A DNA stretch of 64,000 bases. Origin: Actinomadura citrea (GTDB lineage: Bacteria > Actinomycetota > Actinomycetes > Streptosporangiales > Streptosporangiaceae). Shown piece by piece: positions 8,159 to 16,407 of this stretch (its first letter is position 1; every line of letters starts with the position of its first letter). A model generated the notes under the pieces. It ran no database searches, had not been told where the DNA came from, and saw nothing but the letters and a program-made list of their open reading frames with translations. The position numbers were made by a program, and so were the translations under genes. The stretch lies in the NCBI RefSeq assembly GCF_013409045.1, contig NZ_JACCBT010000001.1, positions 2,976,001 to 3,040,000 on the forward strand, read 5' to 3'.

Positions 8159-8968
8159 ATGAGCGTGATGAAGCGAATGTCGATGATCTTCAAGTCCAAG
8201 GCGAACAAGGCCCTGGACCGGATGGAAGACCCTCGGGAGACCCTCGATTACTCCTACCAGCGCCAGCTGGAGATGCTGCAGAAGGTCCGTCGCGGGGTCG
8301 CCGACGTTGCCACCTCGCGCAAGCGTCTCGAGTTGCAGATCAACCAGCTCGAACAGCAGCAGAGCAAGCTGACCGACCAGGGCAAGAAGGCGCTGCAGGT
8401 GGGCCGCGAGGATCTCGCCCGCGAGGCGCTGACCCGCCGCTCCGGCCTGGAGAGCCAGCTGGGGGACCTGCGCGGGCAGTACCAGCAGTTGCAGGGCGAG
8501 GAGGAGAAGCTCACGCTCGCCTCCCAGCGGCTGCAGGCCAAGGTCGACTCCTTCCGCACCCGCAAGGAGACGATCAAGGCGACCTACACGGCCGCCGAGG
8601 CGCAGACCAAGATCAACGAAGCGTTCTCCGGCATCTCCGAGGAGATGGGCGACGTCGGCCTGGCGATCCAGCGCGCCGAGGAGAAGACCGACACGATGAA
8701 GGCGCGCGCCGGCGCGATCGACGAGCTGCTGGCCTCCGGCGCCCTGGAGGACTTCTCCGGTCCCAAGGACGACATCCAGGCCGAGCTCGACCGGATGGGC
8801 TCCGGCCCCGGCGTCGACATGGAGCTGGAACGTCTCAAGGCCGAACTCGGCCAGGGCCCCGCCCCCAAGGAGCTGAACCAGGGCTCGCCGACCGCCCAGC
8901 CGCACCAGCAGCAGCAGGACACCCCCCAGCAGGCCCCGTGGCCGCAGAACCCCGGGGGTGCCCAGTGA
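8159..8968 (+). CDS. pspA: PspA/IM30 phage-shock-type membrane-repair protein
   Basis: 269 residues. It is almost wholly alpha-helical coiled coil, with the family N-terminus KRMSMIFKSKANKALDRMED and then DPRETLDYSYQRQLEMLQKV. PspA/IM30 proteins bind stressed inner membranes as ESCRT-III-like polymers. The last ~45 residues are a disordered Gln/Pro-rich tail (QPHQQQQDTPQQAPWP) beyond the core. The gene overlaps the next by GTGA and heads a four-gene unit with pspAA, htpX and pspAB. Confidence 0.94.
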   Translation: MSVMKRMSMIFKSKANKALDRMEDPRETLDYSYQRQLEMLQKVRRGVADVATSRKRLELQINQLEQQQSKLTDQGKKALQVGREDLAREALTRRSGLESQLGDLRGQYQQLQGEEEKLTLASQRLQAKVDSFRTRKETIKATYTAAEAQTKINEAFSGISEEMGDVGLAIQRAEEKTDTMKARAGAIDELLASGALEDFSGPKDDIQAELDRMGSGPGVDMELERLKAELGQGPAPKELNQGSPTAQPHQQQQDTPQQAPWPQNPGGAQ

Positions 8969-9243
8969 TCGTCCGCCTGATGGGCGAGGGCCAGCTGGAC
9001 GTGGCCGAGGAGGACCTGTCCTCGCTCAACACCCTCGACGCCGAGCTGGAGTCGGCGATCGAGTCGGGCGACGAGTCCGCGTTCCGCACCGCGCTGCACG
9101 CCCTGCTGGACAACGTCCGCAAGGTGGGCAGGCCGCTGGCGGCGGACAGCCTGGAGCCGTCCGAGCTGATCCTGCCCCCGGCGGACGCGCACATCGACGA
9201 GGTGCGCTCCATGCTGGGGGACGAGGGCCTCATCCCGGACTGA
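8965..9243 (+). CDS. pspAA: PspA-associated protein PspAA
   Basis: 92 residues from the GTG at 8965 that overlaps the pspA stop as GTGA. It starts VIVRLMGEGQLDVAEEDLSSLN and has the alpha/beta pattern of PspAA, a small partner encoded next to pspA in actinobacteria. The overlap implies translational coupling. The function is inferred from context only. Confidence 0.85.
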   Translation: MIVRLMGEGQLDVAEEDLSSLNTLDAELESAIESGDESAFRTALHALLDNVRKVGRPLAADSLEPSELILPPADAHIDEVRSMLGDEGLIPD

Positions 9244-9373
9244 CCGGCGGGGGCTCGGGCCGCCACCGGGACGACTCCGCGCGGGTCCGGTCGCGTTATG
9301 GACATCCAGGCACAAAACCCGCGCCTTGTGCGTTCGTACAAGTGAAGAGGAGCAAGAACTGGGGGGTGGCTGG

Positions 9374-10291
9374 ATGGCCAGGACGCGTTACGCCTCCGAC
9401 CGGGGGCTGACATCGCGGATGCTCGTGACGATGTTCCTGCTGGGGCTGGTCTACGTCGTCTTCGTGGGGGCCTTCTTCGTCTTCGTGCCGAAGTGGGCCG
9501 GCGTCGCGCTGGTCTTCGCGGTGCTGTTCCTCGTCGCCCAGTACTTCTTCTCCGACCGGATGACGCTGTTCGCCATGCACGGCCGGGTCGTCTCCCCTCA
9601 GGAGGCGCCCGAGCTGCACGGTGTCATCGACCGCATCTGCGCGATGTCGGACGCCCCGAAGCCGCGGGTCGCGATCGCCGACACCGACGTCCCGAACGCG
9701 TTCGCCACCGGCCGCAACCAGAAGAAGGCCGTCGTCTGCGTGACCACCGGCCTGCTGCGCCGGCTCGACCCGGTCGAGCTGGAGGGCGTGCTCGCGCACG
9801 AGATGGCGCACGTCGCGCACAAGGACGTCGCGGTCATGACGATCGCCTCGTTCCTGGGCATCCTCGCCGGCCTGATCACCCGGTTCGGGCTCCAGTGGGG
9901 CCTGTGGGGCGGGTTCGGGCGACGCAGCAACGACCAGAACACCGGGCTGATCCTGCTCGCCGTCGTCGCGGCCAGCGCGCTCGCCTACGCGGTCAGCTTC
10001 CTGCTCACCCGGGCGCTGTCGCGCTACCGCGAGCTTTCGGCCGACCGCGCCGCCGCTCTGCTGACCGGCCGCCCCTCCGCCCTGGCCAGCGCGCTGACGA
10101 AGGTCAGCGGCGAGATCGCGCGGATCCCGACCAACGACCTGCGATCCTCGCAGGCGTTCAACGCGTTCTTCTTCACCCCGGCGCTCGGCCGGGGCTTCAG
10201 CGTCTCCTCGCTGTTCTCCACCCACCCGTCGCTCGACCGGAGGCTCGCGCAGCTGTCGAAGATCTCCGAGCAGCTCAGCAGGGGAGTGTGA
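9374..10291 (+). CDS. htpX: M48 family membrane metalloprotease HtpX
   Basis: 305 residues from ATG at 9374 (MARTRYASDRGLTS), after a GGGGGGTGG stretch. It has two N-terminal transmembrane helices (VTMFLLGLVYVVFVGAFF and GVALVFAVLFLVAQYFF) and the zinc motif VLAHEMAHVAHKD. Two further hydrophobic helices follow, then the third-ligand region YRELSADRAAALLTG. HtpX degrades damaged membrane proteins. Its place between pspAA and pspAB supports a joint envelope-stress role. Confidence 0.94.
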   Translation: MARTRYASDRGLTSRMLVTMFLLGLVYVVFVGAFFVFVPKWAGVALVFAVLFLVAQYFFSDRMTLFAMHGRVVSPQEAPELHGVIDRICAMSDAPKPRVAIADTDVPNAFATGRNQKKAVVCVTTGLLRRLDPVELEGVLAHEMAHVAHKDVAVMTIASFLGILAGLITRFGLQWGLWGGFGRRSNDQNTGLILLAVVAASALAYAVSFLLTRALSRYRELSADRAAALLTGRPSALASALTKVSGEIARIPTNDLRSSQAFNAFFFTPALGRGFSVSSLFSTHPSLDRRLAQLSKISEQLSRGV

Positions 10292-10294
10292 TCC

Positions 10295-10900
10295 GTGGGG
10301 TTCCTGGACACCCTGCTCGGCCGGTCCAAGCCGGCCAAGCCCGACCTCGACCAGATCTTCGGGCTGTCGACCGCGGCGGTCACCCTGGAGGCGGCGACCG
10401 GGTTCACCCCGACCGGGCTCGGTTCGGTGTGCTTCCGCGCGGCCGAGGGCGGCGCGTTCGCGCGGCTCCAGGCCGACGTCCAGGAACTGCTGGACGCCGA
10501 CGGGGGTCCCAAGGTCCAGATCAGCAACGACGACTACGGCTACACGTGGCTGCTCGCCGAGCAGCGGCCCGACCAGCTGCCCGACCTCGTCACCGACCTG
10601 CACGCGGTGAACGCGACGCTGGAGGCGGGCGGGTTCGGCCCGCACCTGCTGTGCTCCCTGGTCGGTTTCCAGGGGCCGGACGGCCGCCGACTGGCGCTCG
10701 TCTACCTCTACAAGCGCGGAACCTTCTACCCCTTCGCGCCGCTCCCCGGAGCCGCGTCGCACTCCGATGGCCACGCCTCGCCGTCTCCTCAGCGAGACAA
10801 CGCGCTTGAGCTCCAGGTGCGCGGCGCGATCGGCGCGGACCTGCGGTTCGAGCAGGACCTCGGCCGGTGGTTCCCCGTCTGGGGCGCCCCCGGCCTGTGA
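10295..10900 (+). CDS. pspAB: PspA-associated protein PspAB
   Basis: 201 residues from GTG at 10295, three bases after htpX, with GGGGAGTG just upstream. The N-terminus MGFLDTLLGRSK and the body (DYGYTWLLAEQRPDQLPDLV, RRLALVYLYKRGTFYPFAP) fit the PspAB family that accompanies pspA, pspAA and htpX in actinobacteria. It is soluble with no signal peptide. The biochemical role is unknown. Confidence 0.85.
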   Translation: MGFLDTLLGRSKPAKPDLDQIFGLSTAAVTLEAATGFTPTGLGSVCFRAAEGGAFARLQADVQELLDADGGPKVQISNDDYGYTWLLAEQRPDQLPDLVTDLHAVNATLEAGGFGPHLLCSLVGFQGPDGRRLALVYLYKRGTFYPFAPLPGAASHSDGHASPSPQRDNALELQVRGAIGADLRFEQDLGRWFPVWGAPGL

Positions 10901-10924
10901 TCCCGCCTGCCCGCCCGCGCCCGG

Positions 10925-12079
10925 TCAGGGCAGGGCGAGCATCTGGTCGAGGGCGACGCGGGCGTGGTGCGCGGTCTCCTCGTCCACCTCGATGACGTTC
11001 TCGACCTTCCCGGCGGCGAGCGACTCCAGTGACAGCACCAGGTGCGGCAGGTCGATCCGGTTCATCGTCGAGCAGTAGCAGACGGCCTTGTCGAGGAACA
11101 TGACGTTCTTGTCCGGGTGCGCGTTCGCCAGCCGCCGCACGAGGTTCAGTTCCGTCCCCACGGCCCAGGACGATCCGGGCTCGGCGGCCTCGATCGCCTT
11201 GATGATGTACTCGGTCGAGCCGATCAGGTCGGCGGCCGTGACGACCTCGTGCCGGCACTCCGGGTGGACGAGGACGTTCACCCCCGGCACCCGCGCGCGG
11301 ACGTCGTCCACCGACTCCTTGGTGAACCGGCCGTGCACCGAGCAGTGCCCCCGCCAGAGGATCATCTTGGCGTCCCGCAACTGCCCCTGCGTGAGGCCGC
11401 CCTCGCGGCGGTGCGGGCTGTAGACGACGCAGTCGTCCAGCGACAGGCCCATCTCCAGGACCGCCGTGTTGCGGCCGAGGTGCTGGTCGGGCAGGAACAG
11501 GACCTTCTTGCCCTTGCCGTAGGCCCAGTCGAGGGCGCGCCTCGCGTTGGACGAGGTGCACACCACCCCGCCGTGCCGCCCGACGAAGCCCTTGATGTCG
11601 GCCGAGGAGTTCATGTAGGTGACGGGGACGACGTCGTCCGCGATCCCAGCGTCCTCCAGGACCTCCCAGCACTCCTCGACCTGGTCGAAGGTCGCCATGT
11701 CGGCCATCGAGCAGCCGGCGCCGAGGTCGGGCAGGATCACCTGCTGGTGGGCGGCGGTCAGGATGTCGGCCGACTCGGCCATGAAGTGGACGCCGCAGAA
11801 CACGATGTAGGGCGCCTCGGGGCGGGCCGCGGCACGCTGGGCCAGCTTGAACGAGTCGCCGGTCACGTCCGCGAACTGGATGACCTCGTCGCGCTGGTAG
11901 TGGTGGCCGAGCACGAACACGCGGTCGCCGAGCGCCGCCTTGGCGGCGCGGGCCCGCTCGACGAGGGCGGGGTCGGACGCCGCCGGCAGGTCGCCGGGGC
12001 AGTCCACGCCGCGTTCGCTCGCGGGGTCGGCGCCGCTGCCGAGCAGCAGCAGCGGTAGGTCGCGCACTGGGGTGGTCAC
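10925..12079 (-). CDS. nadA: Quinolinate synthase
   Basis: 384 residues, the long actinobacterial form. NadA condenses iminoaspartate and dihydroxyacetone phosphate to quinolinate, using a 4Fe-4S cluster, in de novo NAD synthesis. Visible family blocks: VFVLGHHYQRDEVIQFADVTGDSF (split here as HHYQRDEVIQF and TGDSF), CGVHFMAESADIL, GCSMADMA, HPECRHEVV and the C-terminal KAVCYCSTMNRI. The cluster cysteines are plausibly those in CGVHF, HPEC and VCYC. The GTG start at 12079 has GAAGGGAGA upstream. It is convergent with pspAB and divergent from erpA; nadB and nadC are not in the window. Confidence 0.95.
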   Translation of the reverse strand: MTTPVRDLPLLLLGSGADPASERGVDCPGDLPAASDPALVERARAAKAALGDRVFVLGHHYQRDEVIQFADVTGDSFKLAQRAAARPEAPYIVFCGVHFMAESADILTAAHQQVILPDLGAGCSMADMATFDQVEECWEVLEDAGIADDVVPVTYMNSSADIKGFVGRHGGVVCTSSNARRALDWAYGKGKKVLFLPDQHLGRNTAVLEMGLSLDDCVVYSPHRREGGLTQGQLRDAKMILWRGHCSVHGRFTKESVDDVRARVPGVNVLVHPECRHEVVTAADLIGSTEYIIKAIEAAEPGSSWAVGTELNLVRRLANAHPDKNVMFLDKAVCYCSTMNRIDLPHLVLSLESLAAGKVENVIEVDEETAHHARVALDQMLALP

Positions 12080-12103
12080 GGCGGTCTCCCTTCGCGACGG
12101 GGC

Positions 12104-12125
12104 TTATCGTCGCTTTGACGACTAA
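12104..12125. promoter_or_regulatory. Interrupted dyad upstream of nadA, possible NrtR-type operator
   Basis: On the minus strand, TTAGTCGTC and GACGATAA flank a four-to-five-base centre, forming an imperfect inverted repeat 25 bases before the nadA start. NrtR repressors of NAD genes bind AT-rich dyads with AGTC/GACT cores, so this is a candidate site. No regulator gene lies nearby. Confidence 0.35.
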
Positions 12126-12314
12126 TGATGGCACAGACGACGGGGGGTTGGCGGTGTGACGTAGACCGCACCCGCACGGGGCGTGAACACCGCCGAGAAG
12201 CGGAATGGCCATGTAGCGAGGTACGTTGTCCTACGGGAAGAGGCATGAGACGTCTTCGAGGACAAGCGACAGTCCGCCGCTAGCGCGGCGCAGCGAGACC
12301 CGGGAGCTGAACAC

Positions 12315-12677
12315 ATGACGGTTTCAGGCGAGACCACGCAGGAGACCACGCAGCAGGGCGTCGTCCTCACCGACGCCGCCGCCGAGAAGGCCAAGGGCCT
12401 GCTTGAGCAGGAGGGCCGCGATGACCTTGCGCTGCGTGTCGCCGTGCAGCCGGGCGGCTGCTCCGGCCTGATCTACCAGCTCTTCTTCGACGAGCGGGAG
12501 ATGGACGGAGACCAGATCCAGGACTTCGACGGCCTGTCGGTGCGCGTCGACCGGATGAGCGCGCCCTACCTCACGGGCGCCACCATCGACTTCGTCGACT
12601 CGATCGAGAAGCAGGGCTTCACGATCGACAACCCGAACGCGTCGGGTTCCTGCGCCTGCGGCGACTCCTTCAACTGA
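12315..12677 (+). CDS. erpA: A-type iron-sulfur cluster carrier (ErpA/IscA family)
   Basis: 120 residues. It has the three conserved cysteines of A-type carriers: one in QPGGCSGLIY and two in the C-terminal GSCACGDSFN. Such proteins deliver Fe-S clusters to apo-enzymes, and the divergent neighbour nadA is itself a 4Fe-4S enzyme. The N-terminal TTQQGVVLTDAAAEKAKGLL is typical. ATG start with GGGAGCTG about 8 bases upstream. Confidence 0.93.
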   Translation: MTVSGETTQETTQQGVVLTDAAAEKAKGLLEQEGRDDLALRVAVQPGGCSGLIYQLFFDEREMDGDQIQDFDGLSVRVDRMSAPYLTGATIDFVDSIEKQGFTIDNPNASGSCACGDSFN

Positions 12678-12885
12678 CGCGCGCCGGGCGCGCCGACACC
12701 GGTCGAGCGCAAGGCCCAGGAGGGGCGGTCAGGGCCACGGGTCCGGACCGCCCCTCAAGGCTGCCCTGGGGCGGTGGCGCGACGAACTGTCGTGAGGCGG
12801 CGATGTGTGGTGCGATGGTGAGTACCCTGACGGGTTCGAACAGCCGGTGAAACAGCCGGACGACCACGACGAGGAGAGCGACGCC

Positions 12886-13872
12886 GTGCGCATCGCCGTG
12901 ACCGGTTCCATTGCGACCGACCATCTGATGACCTTCCCCGGAAGGTTCACCGACCAGCTCCTGCCCGACCAGCTCGACCGGGTGTCGTTGTCCTTCCTGG
13001 TGGACGAGCTGGATATCCGCCGCGGCGGCATCGCCGCCAACATCTGCTTCGGCATGGGCAGCCTCGGCAAGGAGTCCATCCTCGTCGGCTCCGTCGGCGA
13101 CGACTTCGCCGACTACCGCTCCTGGCTCGAACGGCACGCGGTCGACACCGCCTCGGTGCACGTGTCCGAGATCCACCACACCGCGCGGTTCCTGTGCACC
13201 ACCGACCAGGACCAGAACCAGATCGCCACGTTCTACGCCGGCGCGATGAGCGAGGCCCGCTCCATCGAACTGCGGCCCGTGGCCGACCGCGTCGGCGGCC
13301 TCGACCTCGTCGTCGTGAGCCCGAACGACCCCGAGGCGATGCTGCGGCACACCGACGAGTGCCGCGGCCGCGGCGTCCCGTTCGCCGCCGACCCCTCCCA
13401 GCAGCTCGCCCGGATGGACGGCGCCGACGTCCGCCGCCTCATCGACGGCGCCGCCTACCTGTTCAGCAACGAGTACGAGAAGGCCCTGGCCGAGGAGAAG
13501 ACGGGCTGGTCGGGGGAGGAGATCCTGTCCCGCGTCGGCGTCCGCGTCACCACCCTCGGCGCCAAGGGCGTCGTCATCGACCGCAAGGGCGAGGAGGGCG
13601 TGCACGTCCCCTGCGTCCAGGTCGACTCCGTCGTCGACCCGACCGGCGTCGGCGACGCGTTCCGCGCCGGCTTCCTGTCGGCGACCGCCTGGGACCTGCC
13701 GCTCGAACGCGCAGCCCAGGTCGGAAACGCCATCGCCGCGCACGCCCTCGAAGCCGCCGGGCCGCAGGAATACACCCTCGGCCGCCGCGCGTTCCTCGAC
13801 CGCTTCGCGGCCGCCTACGGCGCCGACGCCGCGGCCGACATCGAGCCCCACGTCGCCTGCCCGACCCCGTAG
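12886..13872 (+). CDS. PfkB-family carbohydrate kinase
   Basis: 328 residues from GTG at 12886, which follows GAGGAG. It is a ribokinase-fold sugar or nucleoside kinase: the N-terminal MRIAVTGSIATDHLM, the substrate-side RRGGIAANICFGMGSLG, and the C-terminal ATP/catalytic block DPTGVGDAFRAGFL with the GAGD-type anion hole changed to GVGD. The sequence is closest to adenosine-kinase-like members of actinomycetes, but the substrate is not proven. The gene follows erpA, as it does in Streptomyces, and ends before a strong terminator. Confidence 0.9.
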   Translation: MRIAVTGSIATDHLMTFPGRFTDQLLPDQLDRVSLSFLVDELDIRRGGIAANICFGMGSLGKESILVGSVGDDFADYRSWLERHAVDTASVHVSEIHHTARFLCTTDQDQNQIATFYAGAMSEARSIELRPVADRVGGLDLVVVSPNDPEAMLRHTDECRGRGVPFAADPSQQLARMDGADVRRLIDGAAYLFSNEYEKALAEEKTGWSGEEILSRVGVRVTTLGAKGVVIDRKGEEGVHVPCVQVDSVVDPTGVGDAFRAGFLSATAWDLPLERAAQVGNAIAAHALEAAGPQEYTLGRRAFLDRFAAAYGADAAADIEPHVACPTP

Positions 13873-13917
13873 GCACGCTCGCCCCCGCAAGCCCGCCCGT
13901 GACACGGGCACACGGAG

Positions 13918-13953
13918 AAGGCCGCGCCGGACCGGCGCGGCCTTCCCTTTTTC
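13918..13953. terminator. Strong terminator hairpin between convergent genes
   Basis: Twelve-base-pair perfect stem AAGGCCGCGCCG / CGGCGCGGCCTT with a three-base loop, followed on the plus strand by CCCTTTTT. It lies between the kinase gene and the convergent tusA-like gene. Confidence 0.8.
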
Positions 13954-13968
13954 CGGCTTCTCGCGCGC

Positions 13969-14277
13969 CTAGTACGTGCGGCGGATGTGGAAGCCCCAGC
14001 CGCCCTGCTGGAGGGTCTCCTCGCGGACGAAGTCCTGGGACTTCATGCGGCACCAGGCGGGGACGTCGGTGCGGGCGGCGGCGTCGTCGGCGAGGACGGC
14101 GACGACCTGCCCGACCGGGACCTCCCGGATCCGCTCGGCCAGCATGATGATCGGGATGGGGCACTTGCGGCCGAGCGCGTCGATGACGAGCACGGGCGGC
14201 GGGCCCGCCGGCTCCGCGGGGGGCGGCGCCGCGTCCACGGGCGGTGTGCCGGTCCTGGCGCGGCCTCGGAACCTCAT
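13969..14277 (-). CDS. TusA-family sulfurtransferase
   Basis: 102 residues from ATG at 14277. After a proline-rich linker of about 27 residues comes a SirA/TusA fold: VIDALGRKCPIPIIMLAERI, with the catalytic CPxP cysteine as CPIP. TusA proteins accept persulfide sulfur from cysteine desulfurases and pass it on. The start overlaps the stop of the upstream cysteine desulfurase by ATGA, so the two are translationally coupled donor and acceptor. The final acceptor is unknown. Streptomyces has the same pair beside its cytochrome oxidase genes. Confidence 0.9.
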   Translation of the reverse strand: MRFRGRARTGTPPVDAAPPPAEPAGPPPVLVIDALGRKCPIPIIMLAERIREVPVGQVVAVLADDAAARTDVPAWCRMKSQDFVREETLQQGGWGFHIRRTY

Positions 14278-15452
14278 GGGCGCGACCGCCTCCCTGTCTC
14301 GAAGGTGTTCATCGTCGTCCGGCGGAGACGGGCGACGGCGTCGGGGAGCGCGGCGAGGAAACGGCCGACGGCCTCCGAACCGACGCCTCGCGGCAGCGAT
14401 ACCCGCACGTTCCCATGCGTAATCACTCCCATCGCCTCCAGCACATGGCTCGGACGCAGCGTATCCGCCGTGCAGGAGCTGCCGGAGGAAACGGCGAAAC
14501 CCAGCCGGTCGAGTTCGGTCAGCAGCGCCTCGCCCTCCACGTACAGGCACGAGAACGTCACCAGGTGGGGGAGCCGGCGCACCGGGTCGCCGATCACCTC
14601 GACGTCGGGGACGCTCCGCGGTACCTCCGTCCGGATGCGGTCCACCAGGGCGGAGACGCGCGGGGCGTCCGCGGCCATGTCGGCGCGGTAGGCCACCAGC
14701 GCGGCCGCGGCCGCCGCGATGGCGGGGACGTTCTCGAACCCGGGGACGCGGCGCGCCTCGCGCTCGTCGTCCGGCAGCGGCGAGCGCCACCGGGTGCCCT
14801 TGCGGACGGCGAGCACGCCGACGCCGGCGGGGCCGCCCCACTTGTGGGCGCTGCCGGCGAGGAAGGACCACCCGCCGGGGACGTCGGCCCGCCCGAGGGA
14901 CTGCGCCGCGTCGACGAACAGCGGCACGCCGGCCGCGCGGCAGGCCCGCGCGACCTCCTCGACGGGCTGGAGGGTGCCGACCTCGTGGTTGGCCGACTGC
15001 AGGCAGGCCAGCGCGGTGTCGGGGCGCAGCGCCGCGGCGAACTCCGCGGCGTCGACACGCCCGGTCCGGTCGACGCCGACGAGGGTGACCTCGCCGCCGT
15101 CGCGCTCGTGCAGCTCGGCGGCGTGCAGGACGCTGGAGTGCTCGACGGCGCTCGCCACCAGGTGCCGCCCGGTGCGCCGGCGCGCCTGGAGCCCCCCGAG
15201 GACCGCCAGGTGCACCGCCTGGGTGCCCGAGGACGTGAACGACACCTCGTCGGCACGGGCGCCCAGGACGCCGGCGACACGCGCGCGTGCCCGGTCGAGC
15301 AGCATCCGGGTGCCGCGGGCCGCCCCGTACAGCCGGGCGGGATCGGCCCAGGCCGCGTCCAGCGCCTCCAGCAGGGCGGCCCGCGCCGCCGGGTGCGGCG
15401 GCTCGGTCGACGCGGCGTCGAAATAGCCGTCCGGAGTGCTCGGTCCTGCCAC
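14274..15452 (-). CDS. Cysteine desulfurase (class V aminotransferase)
   Basis: About 392 residues. This PLP enzyme releases sulfur from cysteine as a persulfide. The PLP lysine is in FLAGSAHKWGGPAGVG; SAVEHSSVLHAA and FVDAAQSLGR are cofactor contacts; the sulfur-accepting cysteine is in AVSSGSSCTADTLRPSHVL. Two GTG starts (15473 and 15452) precede the conserved GYFDAAS; neither has a good ribosome site and I prefer 15452. It overlaps the TusA-like gene by four bases. It diverges from ctaC, which is 127 bases away. Confidence 0.92.
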   Translation of the reverse strand: MAGPSTPDGYFDAASTEPPHPAARAALLEALDAAWADPARLYGAARGTRMLLDRARARVAGVLGARADEVSFTSSGTQAVHLAVLGGLQARRRTGRHLVASAVEHSSVLHAAELHERDGGEVTLVGVDRTGRVDAAEFAAALRPDTALACLQSANHEVGTLQPVEEVARACRAAGVPLFVDAAQSLGRADVPGGWSFLAGSAHKWGGPAGVGVLAVRKGTRWRSPLPDDEREARRVPGFENVPAIAAAAAALVAYRADMAADAPRVSALVDRIRTEVPRSVPDVEVIGDPVRRLPHLVTFSCLYVEGEALLTELDRLGFAVSSGSSCTADTLRPSHVLEAMGVITHGNVRVSLPRGVGSEAVGRFLAALPDAVARLRRTTMNTFETGRRSRP

Positions 15453-15579
15453 GTGAGAACAGTAACCGGGCACCCGATCGGGGGTTCGCGCGACCCTCGC
15501 GCTAGGGTGTCCACCACACGTGTAAACACCGATCTCTCCGCCCGGCCGACCGGGCTTTCATCCGTGGGGAAGGCATTCC

Positions 15580-16407
15580 GTGAGTCCGACCCGCTCTAGG
15601 GAGCGGCGTACGCCTGTGCGCAGTCGCCGCGCATTGAAAAGCGCCGGCGCGCTAGGGTTGCTGGCGCTCTCCGCCACCGCGTGCAGCGGCAGCCGTCTGG
15701 GCATGCCCGAGCCGATCAGCGTCCAGGGCGAGCGCATGCTGAAGCTCTGGCAGGGCTCCTGGATCGCGGCGTTCGCGGTCGGGGCCGTGGTCTGGGGCCT
15801 GATCATCTGGGCGGTGCTGTTCCACCGCAAGCGCTCCAACGACCTGCCGCCGCAGGTCCGCTACAACATGCCGATCGAGATCCTCTACACGGCGGTCCCG
15901 TTCGTCATCATCGCGGTCCTGTTCTACTTCACCGCGAGGGACGAGAACTTCGTCGAGAAGACCACCAAGGATCCCGCGGTGGTCGTCGACGTGGTCGGGT
16001 TCCAGTGGAGCTGGCAGTTCGACTACAAGGAGAAGGACGCCACGGGCAAGGAGAAGACGGTCGCCTCCGTCGTCGGCCAGCCCGTCGCCCCGAACGGGCC
16101 CGCTCCCGCCAAGCCGGTGATGACGATCCCCTCGGGCAAGACGGTGCGGGTGAGGCTGCACGCCAACGACGTCATCCACTCGTTCTGGGTGCCGGCACTG
16201 ATTTACAAGAAGGACGTCATGCCGGGCTACACCAACGAGTTCGAGTTCACGGCGAACAAGCTCGGCACCTATGAGGGCCGCTGCGCCGAGCTCTGCGGCG
16301 TCGACCACAGCCGGATGCTGTTCCAGCTCAAGGTCGTGACGCCGGAGCAGTACCAGAAGTTCATCGCCGATTCGAAGCAAGCACTGGCCGCGGGAGGTGT
16401 CAAGTGA
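15580..16407 (+). CDS. ctaC: Cytochrome c oxidase subunit II
   Basis: 275 residues from GTG at 15580, after GGGGAAGG. The N-terminus is a lipoprotein-like signal (LLALSATAC at the cleavage site). Two transmembrane helices follow, then the periplasmic CuA domain with VIHSFWVPA and the ligand set [13 protein letters not shown] (two Cys, His, Met). Subunit II takes electrons from the bc1 complex. The stop overlaps ctaD as GTGA. The upstream region contains TAGGGT at 15503 and the palindrome ACACGTGT at 15516. Confidence 0.97.
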   Translation: MSPTRSRERRTPVRSRRALKSAGALGLLALSATACSGSRLGMPEPISVQGERMLKLWQGSWIAAFAVGAVVWGLIIWAVLFHRKRSNDLPPQVRYNMPIEILYTAVPFVIIAVLFYFTARDENFVEKTTKDPAVVVDVVGFQWSWQFDYKEKDATGKEKTVASVVGQPVAPNGPAPAKPVMTIPSGKTVRVRLHANDVIHSFWVPALIYKKDVMPGYTNEFEFTANKLGTYEGRCAELCGVDHSRMLFQLKVVTPEQYQKFIADSKQALAAGGVK

